Assembly (NCBI GenBank): GCA_965232255.1
Contig: OZ246962.1
Coordinates: 1,860,001-1,924,000, forward strand
Source: Endozoicomonas sp965232255
GTDB taxonomy: Bacteria; Pseudomonadota; Gammaproteobacteria; Pseudomonadales; Endozoicomonadaceae
Direction: 5' to 3'
Length of the DNA stretch: 64,000 nt
How positions within the stretch are numbered: the stretch's first letter is position 1; the number at the start of each line of letters is the position of its first letter. The translations under genes and the position numbers were made by a program. The notes beneath the pieces are model-generated. The model was not told where the DNA came from and ran no database searches. It saw only the letters and a program-made list of their open reading frames with translations. Shown piece after piece: positions 53,390-62,244 of the stretch.

Positions 53390-53490
53390 CCAATAGGCGG
53401 CAGTGGTGGTAATCAGATAATCAAAAAGTTCCTGGCGTGGCCAGGCGCTGATACAGACAATATAAAACGATCATGCGAGGCTGGTGAACC

Positions 53491-54525
53491 ATGGGATTGT
53501 TAGTCAACGGTCAGTGGCAGGATACCTGGTACGAAACCGATAAAAGCAATGGTCATTTTGAACGCGAAGCGGCTCAGTTAAGAAACTGGGTCACCAAAGA
53601 TGGTGCAGCAGGGCCGTCCGGTGAGGACGGCTTTACTGCCGAAAGTGGCCGCTATCACCTGTATGTGTCGCTGGCTTGTCCGTGGGCGCACCGAACCGTG
53701 ATTTTTCGAGCATTAAAAGGACTAGAAGAACACATCAGCATGGACGTGGTCAGCCCATTGATGCTGAGCAATGGCTGGACGTTTGAGCGCAGTGAAGGTA
53801 GCACCGGCGACAGCGTAAATGACAGCCAGTTTCTGCACCAGATTTATACGGCCAATAAAAAAGACTATTCCGGGCGCGTCACCGTACCAGTGCTTTGGGA
53901 TAAAAAAGCAGGGCGTATCGTTTCCAATGAGTCTTCGGAAATTATCCGGATGTTTAACTCGGCGTTTGATCATATCACCGGCAACACACTGGACTTTTAC
54001 CCGGCTACGCTGGCCAGTGAGATCGACGACATCAACACACTGGTTTATGACCATATTAATAATGGCGTCTATCGCTGCGGTTTTGCCACCAGTCAGTCAG
54101 CCTATGAGGAGTCTTATGATCAGCTGTTTGCCGCGCTTGATAAAGTAGAGGGGATACTCGGTCGGCAGAACTACCTGGTCGGGGATACTCTGACGGAGGC
54201 GGACTGGCGATTATTTACTACCCTGATCCGCTTTGATGCCGTGTATCACGGTCATTTTAAAACCAATTTGCAGCGACTGGAGGATTATCCGGCCCTATCC
54301 AATTATGTTCGGGCGTTGTATCAGTATCCAGGCATTGCCCAAACTGTGGACTTTAAACACATCAAGGAGCATTACTACATCAGTCACCCTATGATTAACC
54401 CGACCGGGATTGTGCCCAAGGGACCGCTGATCGACTATAACCGTCCGCATAATCGTCCACAAAACCGACCACGCAAGCAGGAGCTGGAAGAACATGGTTG
54501 GCATGAGAATAAGACGAAAAATTAA
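53491..54525 (+). CDS. yqjG: glutathionyl-hydroquinone reductase (YqjG/ECM4 family)
   Basis: The 344-residue protein has the xi-class glutathione transferase motif LACPWAHRTVIFRALKGLE with the catalytic Cys in CPWAHR, then NESSEIIRMFN and a C-terminal GST helical domain (YLVGDTLTEADWRLFTTLIRFD). These enzymes remove glutathione from glutathionyl-hydroquinones. The context with pirin and a YhaJ-like regulator fits a quinone-stress set. The tail after about 320 is rich in Arg/Asn and variable. Confidence 0.93.
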   Translation: MGLLVNGQWQDTWYETDKSNGHFEREAAQLRNWVTKDGAAGPSGEDGFTAESGRYHLYVSLACPWAHRTVIFRALKGLEEHISMDVVSPLMLSNGWTFERSEGSTGDSVNDSQFLHQIYTANKKDYSGRVTVPVLWDKKAGRIVSNESSEIIRMFNSAFDHITGNTLDFYPATLASEIDDINTLVYDHINNGVYRCGFATSQSAYEESYDQLFAALDKVEGILGRQNYLVGDTLTEADWRLFTTLIRFDAVYHGHFKTNLQRLEDYPALSNYVRALYQYPGIAQTVDFKHIKEHYYISHPMINPTGIVPKGPLIDYNRPHNRPQNRPRKQELEEHGWHENKTKN

Positions 54526-54688
54526 CCATCGCCAGCTTCCTTTATCTACGAAAAGCTTGTTTTACAGGAATAAATTTTTAATACAATTGTCGTAAGTTTT
54601 TTGTCGTTTAGTTGCGTGTAACTTTAATCGCACGAAGGCATGCCAGTATAATTGAGGCTGATAGAAAGTAGCAGCATAAGGGATTCCA

Positions 54689-55438
54689 TTGAACGCAGCA
54701 GTAACTGACCAAAACTCCATGATATCCGTCGAAGTTTGTATTCACAGCAAAGATGACGCTTACGTCAGCCGTTCAGTGAGTAATGCCTGGAAAGGCGGAG
54801 CTGAGCGCATTGAGTTGTGCGCCCATATGGACCAGGACGGTTTGACGCCTTCTGTCAAGCACATTGAGCTGGCCAGGGAAGTGTTCAGGGATCGCCCGGG
54901 CCTTTTGCCCATGATTCGTCCTCGCGGCGGCGATTTTTTTTATTGCCGGGATGAGATTGCCCTCATGGAGCAACAGATAAAAGCAGCGGCCAGGGCCGGG
55001 GCTGACGGGGTTGTTATCGGTGTGCTGGATCAGCGGACATCGGCCGTGCACAAGCCGTATAGTGAGCGGCTGGTGGGTATGGCCAGAGAGCATGAGTTGT
55101 CAGTGTCATTCCACCGGGCTTTTGATGCCGCGCCCGACTGGCAGTACGCCCTGGAGGCGCTGCTTGAGCTGGGTGTTGATCGGGTGTTGACCAGTGGTAT
55201 GTCCTGGGGGAGCGTCGGCACTGCACTTGCTGGAGTGGAACAGCTGGCGCAGATGGCAGCATTTGCTGGCGCAGAGATTGAGATTGTTGCGGGTGGCGGT
55301 GTTGCCATCGACAACGGACCGACGATTGTTGCTGCCCTGCTGGGCCAGCGTTTCTCTTTGCACGCGTATAGCTCCATGCTTACCCATGGCGAAGTCAGCC
55401 CGGAAAAAGTACAGCAACTTGTGTCGTTAGCGCTATAG
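54689..55438 (+). CDS. cutC: CutC family protein
   Basis: The 249-residue TIM-barrel protein has VEVCIHSKDD, GAERIELCAHMDQDGLTPS, IRPRGGDFFYC and VLTSGMSWGSVGTALAG, as in CutC. The family was first linked to copper tolerance in E. coli, but the biochemical role is unsettled. The TTG start at 54689 has AAGGGA seven bases upstream; an ATG at 54719 is also possible. Confidence 0.92.
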   Translation: MNAAVTDQNSMISVEVCIHSKDDAYVSRSVSNAWKGGAERIELCAHMDQDGLTPSVKHIELAREVFRDRPGLLPMIRPRGGDFFYCRDEIALMEQQIKAAARAGADGVVIGVLDQRTSAVHKPYSERLVGMAREHELSVSFHRAFDAAPDWQYALEALLELGVDRVLTSGMSWGSVGTALAGVEQLAQMAAFAGAEIEIVAGGGVAIDNGPTIVAALLGQRFSLHAYSSMLTHGEVSPEKVQQLVSLAL

Positions 55439-56002
55439 ATTCAGGATCGGGACAAGCACCTGCTGTTTCTGACTCGCATGAGTAACGCACCTACTGTCAA
55501 CTCGCGCCAATACTATTTACCGGACTATGTTCTGGGAACTGTTTTTGGGTAATCTCTCTGGGCAGTCTTTCCGAACAATGTGCCGACCGACTGCCCGCGC
55601 CTCTCTATTGAGGCTGATGGCCTTTTTCGATAGGATTCCCGGCATTGTGACATACCCCCCCCATCAGGACTGATCGTTATGGGTGGGGAGCTGGGTTCGA
55701 CCCATGTTGAGCACACTCAACACCTCTCGCTACAGAACCTGCGCTGACAGGGCTATCTGTAGGAGAACCCTTTACCAATCTGCTGTGTTCCGGCAAGTCA
55801 GCCCGGGCCCGATAGCAAGGATTGGTAGAGATATTAGCTGGAGAAAGAAACCGCCCTCTATGGGTTGCCCGCTATCCATCTTCACCCAAAATGGCAAAGG
55901 TGGCTCTGCTTCTTTATGCCTCTCGGGTGCAATGCGTCAGTTATGGCGGGGGATTTGGTGGGTTTTGTTAAATTCCAGCGCGTTTTATTCAGGGACTCTT
56001 GC
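55439..56002. other. intergenic region between cutC and argS, 564 bp
   Basis: ORFs here have no recognisable product. The argS-frame extension from 55865 is open but does not resemble ArgRS. No tRNA or clear terminator seen. Confidence 0.5.
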
Positions 56003-57745
56003 ATGAATATTCTCAGGCTGCTTGAAGACAGAGTCATCAAAGCGCTTGTCGCCGCCGGTGCGCCGGCTGATACTCCGGCCATGGTTCGCCCCAGCGCACG
56101 GGCGAACTTTGGTGATTACCAGTGCAATGCGGTCATGGCCGCCGCAAAAAAAATGGGCATGAATCCCCGGGAGTTGGCACAGAAGGTCATGGATCATCTC
56201 GACCTGGACGGCATTGCCAGTAAGGTCGAGATTGCCGGTCCTGGTTTTATCAATATCTATCTTGATGCGCAGTGGCTAGCCGGTATGGTGCAGGCGTCCG
56301 TTCATGATCTGCGTGCCGGTGTCATCGAGGCAGCACAGCGACAGACCGTGGTCGTAGATTACTCGGCACCCAACGTGGCCAAGGAGATGCACGTTGGCCA
56401 CCTGCGTTCCACCATTATTGGTGATGCCACCGCACGCACCCTGGAGTTTCTCGGTCACAAGGTGATCCGCCAGAACCACTTGGGCGACTGGGGTACTCAG
56501 TTTGGCATGCTGATTGCTCACCTGGAAGACCTGGAAAAAGAGAACCAGGAAGCCATGAGCATGGAACTTTCTGATCTGGAAACCTTCTACCGGGAGGCCA
56601 AGAAACATTTTGACGAGGACGCAGACTTTGCTGCCCGGGCGCGGAACTACGTTGTTCGCCTGCAAGCTGGCGATACCTACTGCCTGAAGCTGTGGAAAAA
56701 GCTGGTCAATATCACTCTGACGCACAACCAGGAAATCTATGATCGTCTGAACGTCTCCCTGACCAGTGATGATGTGATGGGCGAGAGTGCCTACAATGAT
56801 AGCCTGCCAGTCATTATCAGGCTGCTGGATGAGAAAGGTCTGCTCAGCGAAGATAACGGCGCTAAAGTGGTCTTTCTGGACGAATTCAAAAATAAAGACG
56901 GCGACCCGATGGGGGTTATTGTCGAGAAATCCGGCGGTGGCTTTCTTTACACCACTACTGATCTGGCGGCCATTCGCCACCGCTGCCACACGCTGAATGC
57001 CGATCGGGCACTTTACTACGTTGATGCCCGTCAGGGACAACACTTTGAGCAGGTCTTTGCCATTGCCCGCAAAGCCGGTTTTGCTTCGGAGCATGTTTCC
57101 CTGGAACACCACGCCTTTGGCATGATGCTTGGCAAAGACGGCAAGCCGTTTAAAACCCGTGCCGGCACCACCATCAAACTGGCGGATTTGCTTAATGAAG
57201 CAGAAGAGCGGGCAGCCGCCGTGATTGCCAGCAAATCCGGCGACCTTTCAGAAGAACAGAAGGTAAATGTGATTCGCGCAGTAGCCATTGGCTCGGTCAA
57301 ATACGCTGACCTGTCGAAAAACAGAACCAGTGATTACGTGTTTGACTGGGACAATATGCTGGCGTTTGAGGGCAATACTGCGCCGTACCTGCTTTATGCC
57401 TTTACCCGCATCATGAGCATTTTCCGCAGGGCAGGCATCAGCAAGTCGGACCTGCAAGGCGATGTCATTATTGAAAACGACGCTGAACGTGAGTTGGCAC
57501 TGCAACTGTGTCGTTTCAGTGAAACGCTTGAGTCAGTTGCCAGAGAAGGGCTGCCCCATCAGTTGTGTGCCTACCTCTATGACATTGCTGGCGCCTTTAT
57601 GAAGTTCTACGAGGCTTGCCCGGTGAACCGCGAAGGAGTACCACCTGAGCTGCGTAACAGCCGCCTGCAGATTTGTGCCCTGACCAGCAAAATTTTGCAG
57701 CTGGGGCTGGATTTATTGGGTATTGAGACTGTTGAGCAGATGTAA
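56003..57745 (+). CDS. argS: arginyl-tRNA synthetase
   Basis: The 580-residue protein has the N-terminal Add-1 domain, the HIGH-like motif KEMHVGHLRSTIIGD, class I Rossmann features (WGTQFGMLIAHLED, YTTTDLAAIRHR), and a C-terminal helical anticodon-binding domain (NTAPYLLYAFTRIMSIFR). It charges tRNA-Arg in the cytoplasm. The ATG at 56003 has AGGGA eight bases upstream; the 46-residue upstream extension is dismissed. Confidence 0.97.
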   Translation: MNILRLLEDRVIKALVAAGAPADTPAMVRPSARANFGDYQCNAVMAAAKKMGMNPRELAQKVMDHLDLDGIASKVEIAGPGFINIYLDAQWLAGMVQASVHDLRAGVIEAAQRQTVVVDYSAPNVAKEMHVGHLRSTIIGDATARTLEFLGHKVIRQNHLGDWGTQFGMLIAHLEDLEKENQEAMSMELSDLETFYREAKKHFDEDADFAARARNYVVRLQAGDTYCLKLWKKLVNITLTHNQEIYDRLNVSLTSDDVMGESAYNDSLPVIIRLLDEKGLLSEDNGAKVVFLDEFKNKDGDPMGVIVEKSGGGFLYTTTDLAAIRHRCHTLNADRALYYVDARQGQHFEQVFAIARKAGFASEHVSLEHHAFGMMLGKDGKPFKTRAGTTIKLADLLNEAEERAAAVIASKSGDLSEEQKVNVIRAVAIGSVKYADLSKNRTSDYVFDWDNMLAFEGNTAPYLLYAFTRIMSIFRRAGISKSDLQGDVIIENDAERELALQLCRFSETLESVAREGLPHQLCAYLYDIAGAFMKFYEACPVNREGVPPELRNSRLQICALTSKILQLGLDLLGIETVEQM

Positions 57746-57834
57746 CGCTATCAACCCGGTGACTGGTGAGCCGGGGCAGTAATTGCCCCGACTGGCCGTG
57801 ATAACGACTGGTGAGTTACCGAAGAGCTGGTGAC

Positions 57835-58266
57835 TTAAAGAAGAAATGTCACTGGCCCATCATTAAGCAGCGAGACTTGCATCTCGGCACCAAAGCGTCC
57901 TGTGGCCACTGTCGTGTGCAGCCTTTTGGCCTGTGTCACAAAGTAGTTGTAAAGCCTTTCGCCCTCGGCCGGAGTAGCCCCGGAGCTAAAGCTTGGTCGC
58001 AGTCCTTTGCGAGTGTTCGCCACCAGGGTGAACTGGGAGACGATCAGCAGTCCACCGCCAACATCCTGCAGGCCAAGGTTCATCTTGCCCTGATCATCGC
58101 TGAAAATCCGGTACCTCAGCACCTTATCGAGCAGTTTATCTGCCTGTGCGGTGTCGTCTTCTTTTTCCACGCCCAACAGTAGCAAAATGCCCTGGCCAAT
58201 TTCGCCAACGGTTTCCACACCCACTACCACACTGGCGTGCTGTACACGCTGGATCAGTCCTTTCAT
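57835..58266 (-). CDS. dtd: D-aminoacyl-tRNA deacylase
   Basis: The 143-residue protein has GLIQRVQHASVVV at the N-terminus, the catalytic SQFTL motif and the cross-subunit NDGPVTF motif (Gly-Pro), both complete. It removes D-amino acids from tRNA. It lies 24 bases downstream of pip, so the two are co-transcribed, and converges on argS. Confidence 0.97.
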   Translation of the reverse strand: MKGLIQRVQHASVVVGVETVGEIGQGILLLLGVEKEDDTAQADKLLDKVLRYRIFSDDQGKMNLGLQDVGGGLLIVSQFTLVANTRKGLRPSFSSGATPAEGERLYNYFVTQAKRLHTTVATGRFGAEMQVSLLNDGPVTFLL

Positions 58267-58290
58267 CGGTTTCTCAAACAGGTCTTAGTC

Positions 58291-59244
58291 TTAAGGCGCC
58301 AGGCGGCGGCCAAATTGATCACTGGCTTTGACCAGAGCGTCGACAATGCCAGGCTCGCAGGAAGCGTGGCCAGCATCGCGGATAATCTGCATATCGGCTG
58401 CTGGCCAGTGATCTGCCAACGTCTGGGCATTTTCCAGGGGGCAGATCATGTCATAGCGGCCCTGGATAATCACACCGGGGATAGTAGCAATCCGGCTCAT
58501 ATTGTCGATAATCTGGTTAGGCTGAATAAACGACTTGTGTCTGAAGTAATGGCATTCAATGCGCGACATCGACAATGCCATGTGCGGGTCAGCAAAGTCA
58601 TCCACCAGTTCATGGTTGGGGCGCAGTGTTGCGATATTGCCTTCCCACAAAGACCAGTGCTTGGCCGCGTTCATCCGGGCCAGTTCGTCTTCCCCGAACA
58701 GTCGCTGGTAATAGGCTTCAAGCAGATCACCCCGTTCGTATTCAGGAATGGGGGCAAGAAACTCCGCCCAATGGTCTGGGAATATACGGCTAGCGCCTTC
58801 TTTATAGAGCCAGTCAAGGTCTCGCTGACGCGCCAGGAAAATACCCTGGAGAATCAGGCCGGAGACGTGTTGCGGATAGGCCTGGGTATAGAGCAGTGAC
58901 AAAGTGGAGCCCCAGGAGCCGCCAAAGAGCAGCCATTTGTCGATGCCCAACGTAGTGCGGATCAGCTCCATATCGCCCAGTAGCAGATCAGTGCTGTTCT
59001 GTGCCAGTTCAGCATGAGGCCGGGAGCGTCCGCAGCCGCGTTGGTCAAAGAGAATAATTCGATATTTTTGCGGGTCGAAGAAACACCGATCCCGCTCGTT
59101 ACATCCAGCCCCCGGTCCGCCGTGTACGAACAGCACCGGTAGGCCATCTTCAGAACCGCACTCCTCAAGGTAAATCTCATGCCTATCGTCAACTTGCAGA
59201 TGCCGGGCAGTGTAAGGCTTGATGGCGGGGTACAGGGTGCGCAT
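58291..59244 (-). CDS. pip: prolyl iminopeptidase
   Basis: The 317-residue alpha/beta hydrolase has the oxyanion HGGPGAGC, the nucleophile in FGGSWGSTLSLLY, DQRGCGRSRPH, and a late Asp and His (GRYDMICP, DAGHASCEPG). It removes N-terminal proline from peptides in the cytoplasm. The ATG at 59244 has AGGA six bases upstream and is preferred over the TTG at 59250. Confidence 0.95.
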   Translation of the reverse strand: MRTLYPAIKPYTARHLQVDDRHEIYLEECGSEDGLPVLFVHGGPGAGCNERDRCFFDPQKYRIILFDQRGCGRSRPHAELAQNSTDLLLGDMELIRTTLGIDKWLLFGGSWGSTLSLLYTQAYPQHVSGLILQGIFLARQRDLDWLYKEGASRIFPDHWAEFLAPIPEYERGDLLEAYYQRLFGEDELARMNAAKHWSLWEGNIATLRPNHELVDDFADPHMALSMSRIECHYFRHKSFIQPNQIIDNMSRIATIPGVIIQGRYDMICPLENAQTLADHWPAADMQIIRDAGHASCEPGIVDALVKASDQFGRRLAP

Positions 59245-59461
59245 GAACAATCCTTTCAGGAAAACGCCAAAACAATGCCTTACCTTAACCTTAAACCGGA
59301 GTCAGGGCAAAGCGGTTGTCTGTTGTTTAGCCGCTTGTGCAAGGAACCAATTTGAGTAGCGTCTGTCTTAACGTCGTGCAGCAATATAGTGCACGATTGC
59401 AATAATACGGACGAGCCTGTACTTCGCTGCATCGATGAGGTGCGCTGTATCTCATTTGGCG

Positions 59462-59535
59462 CGGTTCAAGGTGAATAGTGAGCGGTTCAAGGTGAATGGC
59501 TCAAGGTGGATAGCTCAAGATGAATAGTGAATAGA
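59462..59535. repeat. degenerate tandem repeat upstream of the 361-residue gene
   Basis: Four units around GGTTCAAGGTGAATAGT(GAGC), 15-21 bases each, run up to 8 bases before the ATG at 59543. Confidence 0.7.
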
Positions 59536-59542
59536 TAGCTGG

Positions 59543-60628
59543 ATGATGGACGTTTCAGGATTGCGACGAATAGCCGGGCTCGTCTGGTGGATGGTGTTTC
59601 TTTTTCCGGCAGCGGTGTCGGCTCAAGGCAGCCCACGTCAGCACTTTACCGGCGACGACCAGGCATTAGTGCTTGGCTGGCTGGGCGATGCGGATCTGGT
59701 GGCCTATTCCACTAGCAATAATGCTACCGCCGATCATGACCGGTGGTTCGGTGCCTATTCACTTTTGCGAGCACTGCATTCCAGCCGTCCGGAGCGGTTT
59801 TATGAATACCTCGCCAAGCGTATGGTCGCTGCGCCTTCAGACGACAGTTTGATTCTATTGCTCCGACCCACACTTGCTTTGCAGCAAACTCAGGAACAGG
59901 CGTTGGCCACGATGCTGGCACAGCACCGCACCGTCGAGCTTGCCGAATGGTTGCACCATGACATTGATCTGGATGTACGCCTTGGTAACGATAAAGTTTT
60001 TGCCACCCACTTGTTTGCCGTGCTGACTCAAAGCACTGTGGATGCCACAGGGCACTGTCCGGAAAGATCAACTCCGGAGCAGGTCAACAGCAGCAGGGAA
60101 GAGCGCCAGGCTATTTTGCAGTGTCTGGCCCGGTTCATGGACCAACCAGTGGTGGATATTGATATCAGCAGGAACCGCGTGATGTTGTTCAGGTTGTTAA
60201 GTCCGCAACCGGCTAATCTGCATCTACCATCACCGGTGGTGTTGGATAATAGCCGCAATCACTTTGCCATGATTCCGGATTTTTACCACAACACGGAGTT
60301 GCAACCGATTATTCTGCTGACCACACCGACTGACAGCGGTTTTATCACCACCACAAGAACAAGAGCGACACATCTGCCGACCATGAATCGGGGTCTTGAC
60401 AGCCGATTACCCGCAGTCCGGCTGACCAGGTCTGATCGGAACAAACTTCGTCAGGCCTATGGCATTCCGGCCAAGGATGAGCACGCAGCCCGGCAAAAGT
60501 CATCACTGGAATTCTGGATTACCTCTCCGGGCTATTCTATTGCCGCCAGTTTTGCCATTGGTGTGGGTATCGCGTTGTTTGTTGCTTACTATCCATACCC
60601 CGGTAACCCATTTTTGCCACCCATGTAA
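59543..60628 (+). CDS. unrecognised exported protein with C-terminal membrane anchor
   Basis: The 361-residue protein has an N-terminal signal (GLVWWMVFLFPAAVSAQG) and a C-terminal hydrophobic segment (IAASFAIGVGIALFVAYY). The region between has no domain I recognise. An envelope location is likely. It follows a degenerate tandem repeat and precedes the remnant region at 60.6-61.1 kb. Confidence 0.65.
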   Translation: MMDVSGLRRIAGLVWWMVFLFPAAVSAQGSPRQHFTGDDQALVLGWLGDADLVAYSTSNNATADHDRWFGAYSLLRALHSSRPERFYEYLAKRMVAAPSDDSLILLLRPTLALQQTQEQALATMLAQHRTVELAEWLHHDIDLDVRLGNDKVFATHLFAVLTQSTVDATGHCPERSTPEQVNSSREERQAILQCLARFMDQPVVDIDISRNRVMLFRLLSPQPANLHLPSPVVLDNSRNHFAMIPDFYHNTELQPIILLTTPTDSGFITTTRTRATHLPTMNRGLDSRLPAVRLTRSDRNKLRQAYGIPAKDEHAARQKSSLEFWITSPGYSIAASFAIGVGIALFVAYYPYPGNPFLPPM

Positions 60629-60658
60629 TTCCTGTTGGTTAAGGGTGTGGGTAAATGC

Positions 60659-60759
60659 CTATGACGATTTGTTCAACTCAGCAATCCCGTCGTTGTCCAG
60701 AATGCCCATTGTTTTTACTATGTTTTTGTCATTTGTGCTGGTATTAGTCCGGGCAATGT
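60659..60759 (-). pseudogene. fragment of a DUF2357-type nuclease gene
   Basis: On the minus strand this reads IARTNTSTNDKNIVKTMGIL and ends at a TAG. It matches IARADASTNDRNIVKAMVIL within the intact gene at 62245-64000 over about 20 residues. No start and no N-terminal part remain. Confidence 0.75.
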
Positions 60760-60897
60760 GTAAATCACAGGAATTTCCCCAAAGAAAGAGAGGGTATTAA
60801 AGAGACACTCAGGCATCAAAGAGTCAGCGCAACCCGTAAACCATGCACCGGCTATCGAACAACCACTTATTTTCTTTTACCAAAACCATACGTATAA

Positions 60898-61053
60898 CAA
60901 GCTGCTTTCACCACTCTGCACAAGGCTAACCTGTCCCGCACTAACCTGCGTAGGGCTAACCTGATCGGTTTCGATCAGCCAGTCGCGGACTCTACTGATG
61001 CTGACCTGACTGACGTTGACCTGACTGAAATAAAACCACCGATGCTGATCTGA
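60898..61053 (+). pseudogene. decayed pentapeptide-repeat gene fragment
   Basis: The frame reads KANLSRTNLRRANLIG and then DADLTDVDLTE before a TGA at 61051-61053; another reading frame continues with DADLTETKLPDL. The repeats match the style of the intact gene at 61138-62124. No start codon is present and the frame is shifted, so it is a remnant. Confidence 0.75.
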
Positions 61054-61137
61054 CTGAAACAAAATTGCCGGACCTTATATCCCCACAAACTTAAGTCGCT
61101 CGGGGGATTTCTGTTAGCCGCTTTATGGAATAAATTA

Positions 61138-62124
61138 ATGCGCCCAATACACAATCTCGTAAACGCGAATAGTGGCAGAGAAGCCGCTTCATCAGGCAAT
61201 AATCCCAGGGGCATTCCAATCTCCGGCAGACCGCCTGCACCGGGACAAAGAGGGGCACCGACACCGGTAGCACCAGCACCGGTACCACCGCAGATGCAAG
61301 CGCAGGCGCAGGTTCAAACGCCAATACAACCGCAGGTGCAAACGCCAATACAATCGCAGACTCAGGCGCCGATACAGCAGCAGGTGCAAACACCGGTACA
61401 ACCGCAGACTCAGGCACCGATACAGCAGCAGGTGCAAACGCCAGTACAGGCACAGGTTCAAACACCGATACAAGCGCAGGTTCAAATGCAGCCACCGTCC
61501 AGTGTTGTCAATGAAGCCACAGCCGGCGGTGCGGACACTGTGCCACCACAGTCATTAGCAATGCGTCAGGGTTATGTGCCACCAGGCTCCAACCTGTGCC
61601 GGGCTGACCTGCATGGGACTGACATGCGTGGCGTTGATCTGTGCGGCGCAGACCTGAGCGGTGCCAACTTGCGTGGGGCTGATGTGTCTCGCGCTGATCT
61701 GACCAACGCCGATCTGTCCCGCGCTGACCTGTGTGGTGCAGACCTGCGTGGCGCTAATCTGCATGGTGCCAACCTGCATGGTGCTAACCTGAGCGGCGCA
61801 GACCTGAGCCGTGCCCATCTGCGTGGGACTGACCTGCGTGGGACTAACTTACGCGGTGCAGAGTTGCGTGGGGCTAACCTGCATGGGGTTGATCTGCGCG
61901 GGGCGAATCTGAGCGGTACTGACCTGCGTGGAGCGGACCTGAGCACTGCCAACCTGGGATACGCTGATCTGCGCGGAGCTGACCTGACCGGTGCTGACCT
62001 GACCGATGCTAACCTGGCTGATGCCAACCTGACCGGCGCTAACCTGACCGATGCCAACTTGCCTGATCTTGACCTATCTGACCTTGATCTGTCCGGAGCA
62101 AAATTACTGGATTTAAGCTCCTGA
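61138..62124 (+). CDS. pentapeptide-repeat protein with Gln/Pro-rich N-terminus
   Basis: The 328-residue protein has a polar N-terminus, a Gln/Pro/Thr repeat region (about 56-118, unit near QVQTPIQP) and, from about 152 to the end, more than thirty pentapeptides of the form A(D/N)LxG. These fold into a right-handed quadrilateral beta helix. Some such proteins mimic DNA and protect gyrase; others are bacterial effectors or structural proteins. No signal peptide is seen. A broken copy lies just upstream (60898-61053), so the locus has been duplicated. Confidence 0.87.
   Translation: MRPIHNLVNANSGREAASSGNNPRGIPISGRPPAPGQRGAPTPVAPAPVPPQMQAQAQVQTPIQPQVQTPIQSQTQAPIQQQVQTPVQPQTQAPIQQQVQTPVQAQVQTPIQAQVQMQPPSSVVNEATAGGADTVPPQSLAMRQGYVPPGSNLCRADLHGTDMRGVDLCGADLSGANLRGADVSRADLTNADLSRADLCGADLRGANLHGANLHGANLSGADLSRAHLRGTDLRGTNLRGAELRGANLHGVDLRGANLSGTDLRGADLSTANLGYADLRGADLTGADLTDANLADANLTGANLTDANLPDLDLSDLDLSGAKLLDLSS
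61303..61488. repeat. 24-bp-type tandem repeats in the pentapeptide-repeat gene
   Basis: Units around CAGGTGCAAACGCCAATACA, encoding QVQTPIQP-like octapeptides, repeat about seven times with variation. Confidence 0.85.
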
Positions 62125-62244
62125 ACTGTTGAAAAGTTGCCGTTCTGTCATTAGCCGGGGACAGAATGCAGATGCACAGAGAGTGACCGTATCACCGCAC
62201 CAGATCAGCAAGACGAACCTGAGTGCGGCCTGTGTTGAGAACGC

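Noticed and set aside
55680..55705. GGGTTCGACCC resembling a tRNA T-arm
   Set aside because: No D-arm, anticodon arm or matching acceptor stem could be placed around it.
55865..56002. 46-residue N-terminal extension of ArgS
   Set aside because: ArgRS proteins begin at the equivalent of the ATG at 56003, which has its own ribosome site.
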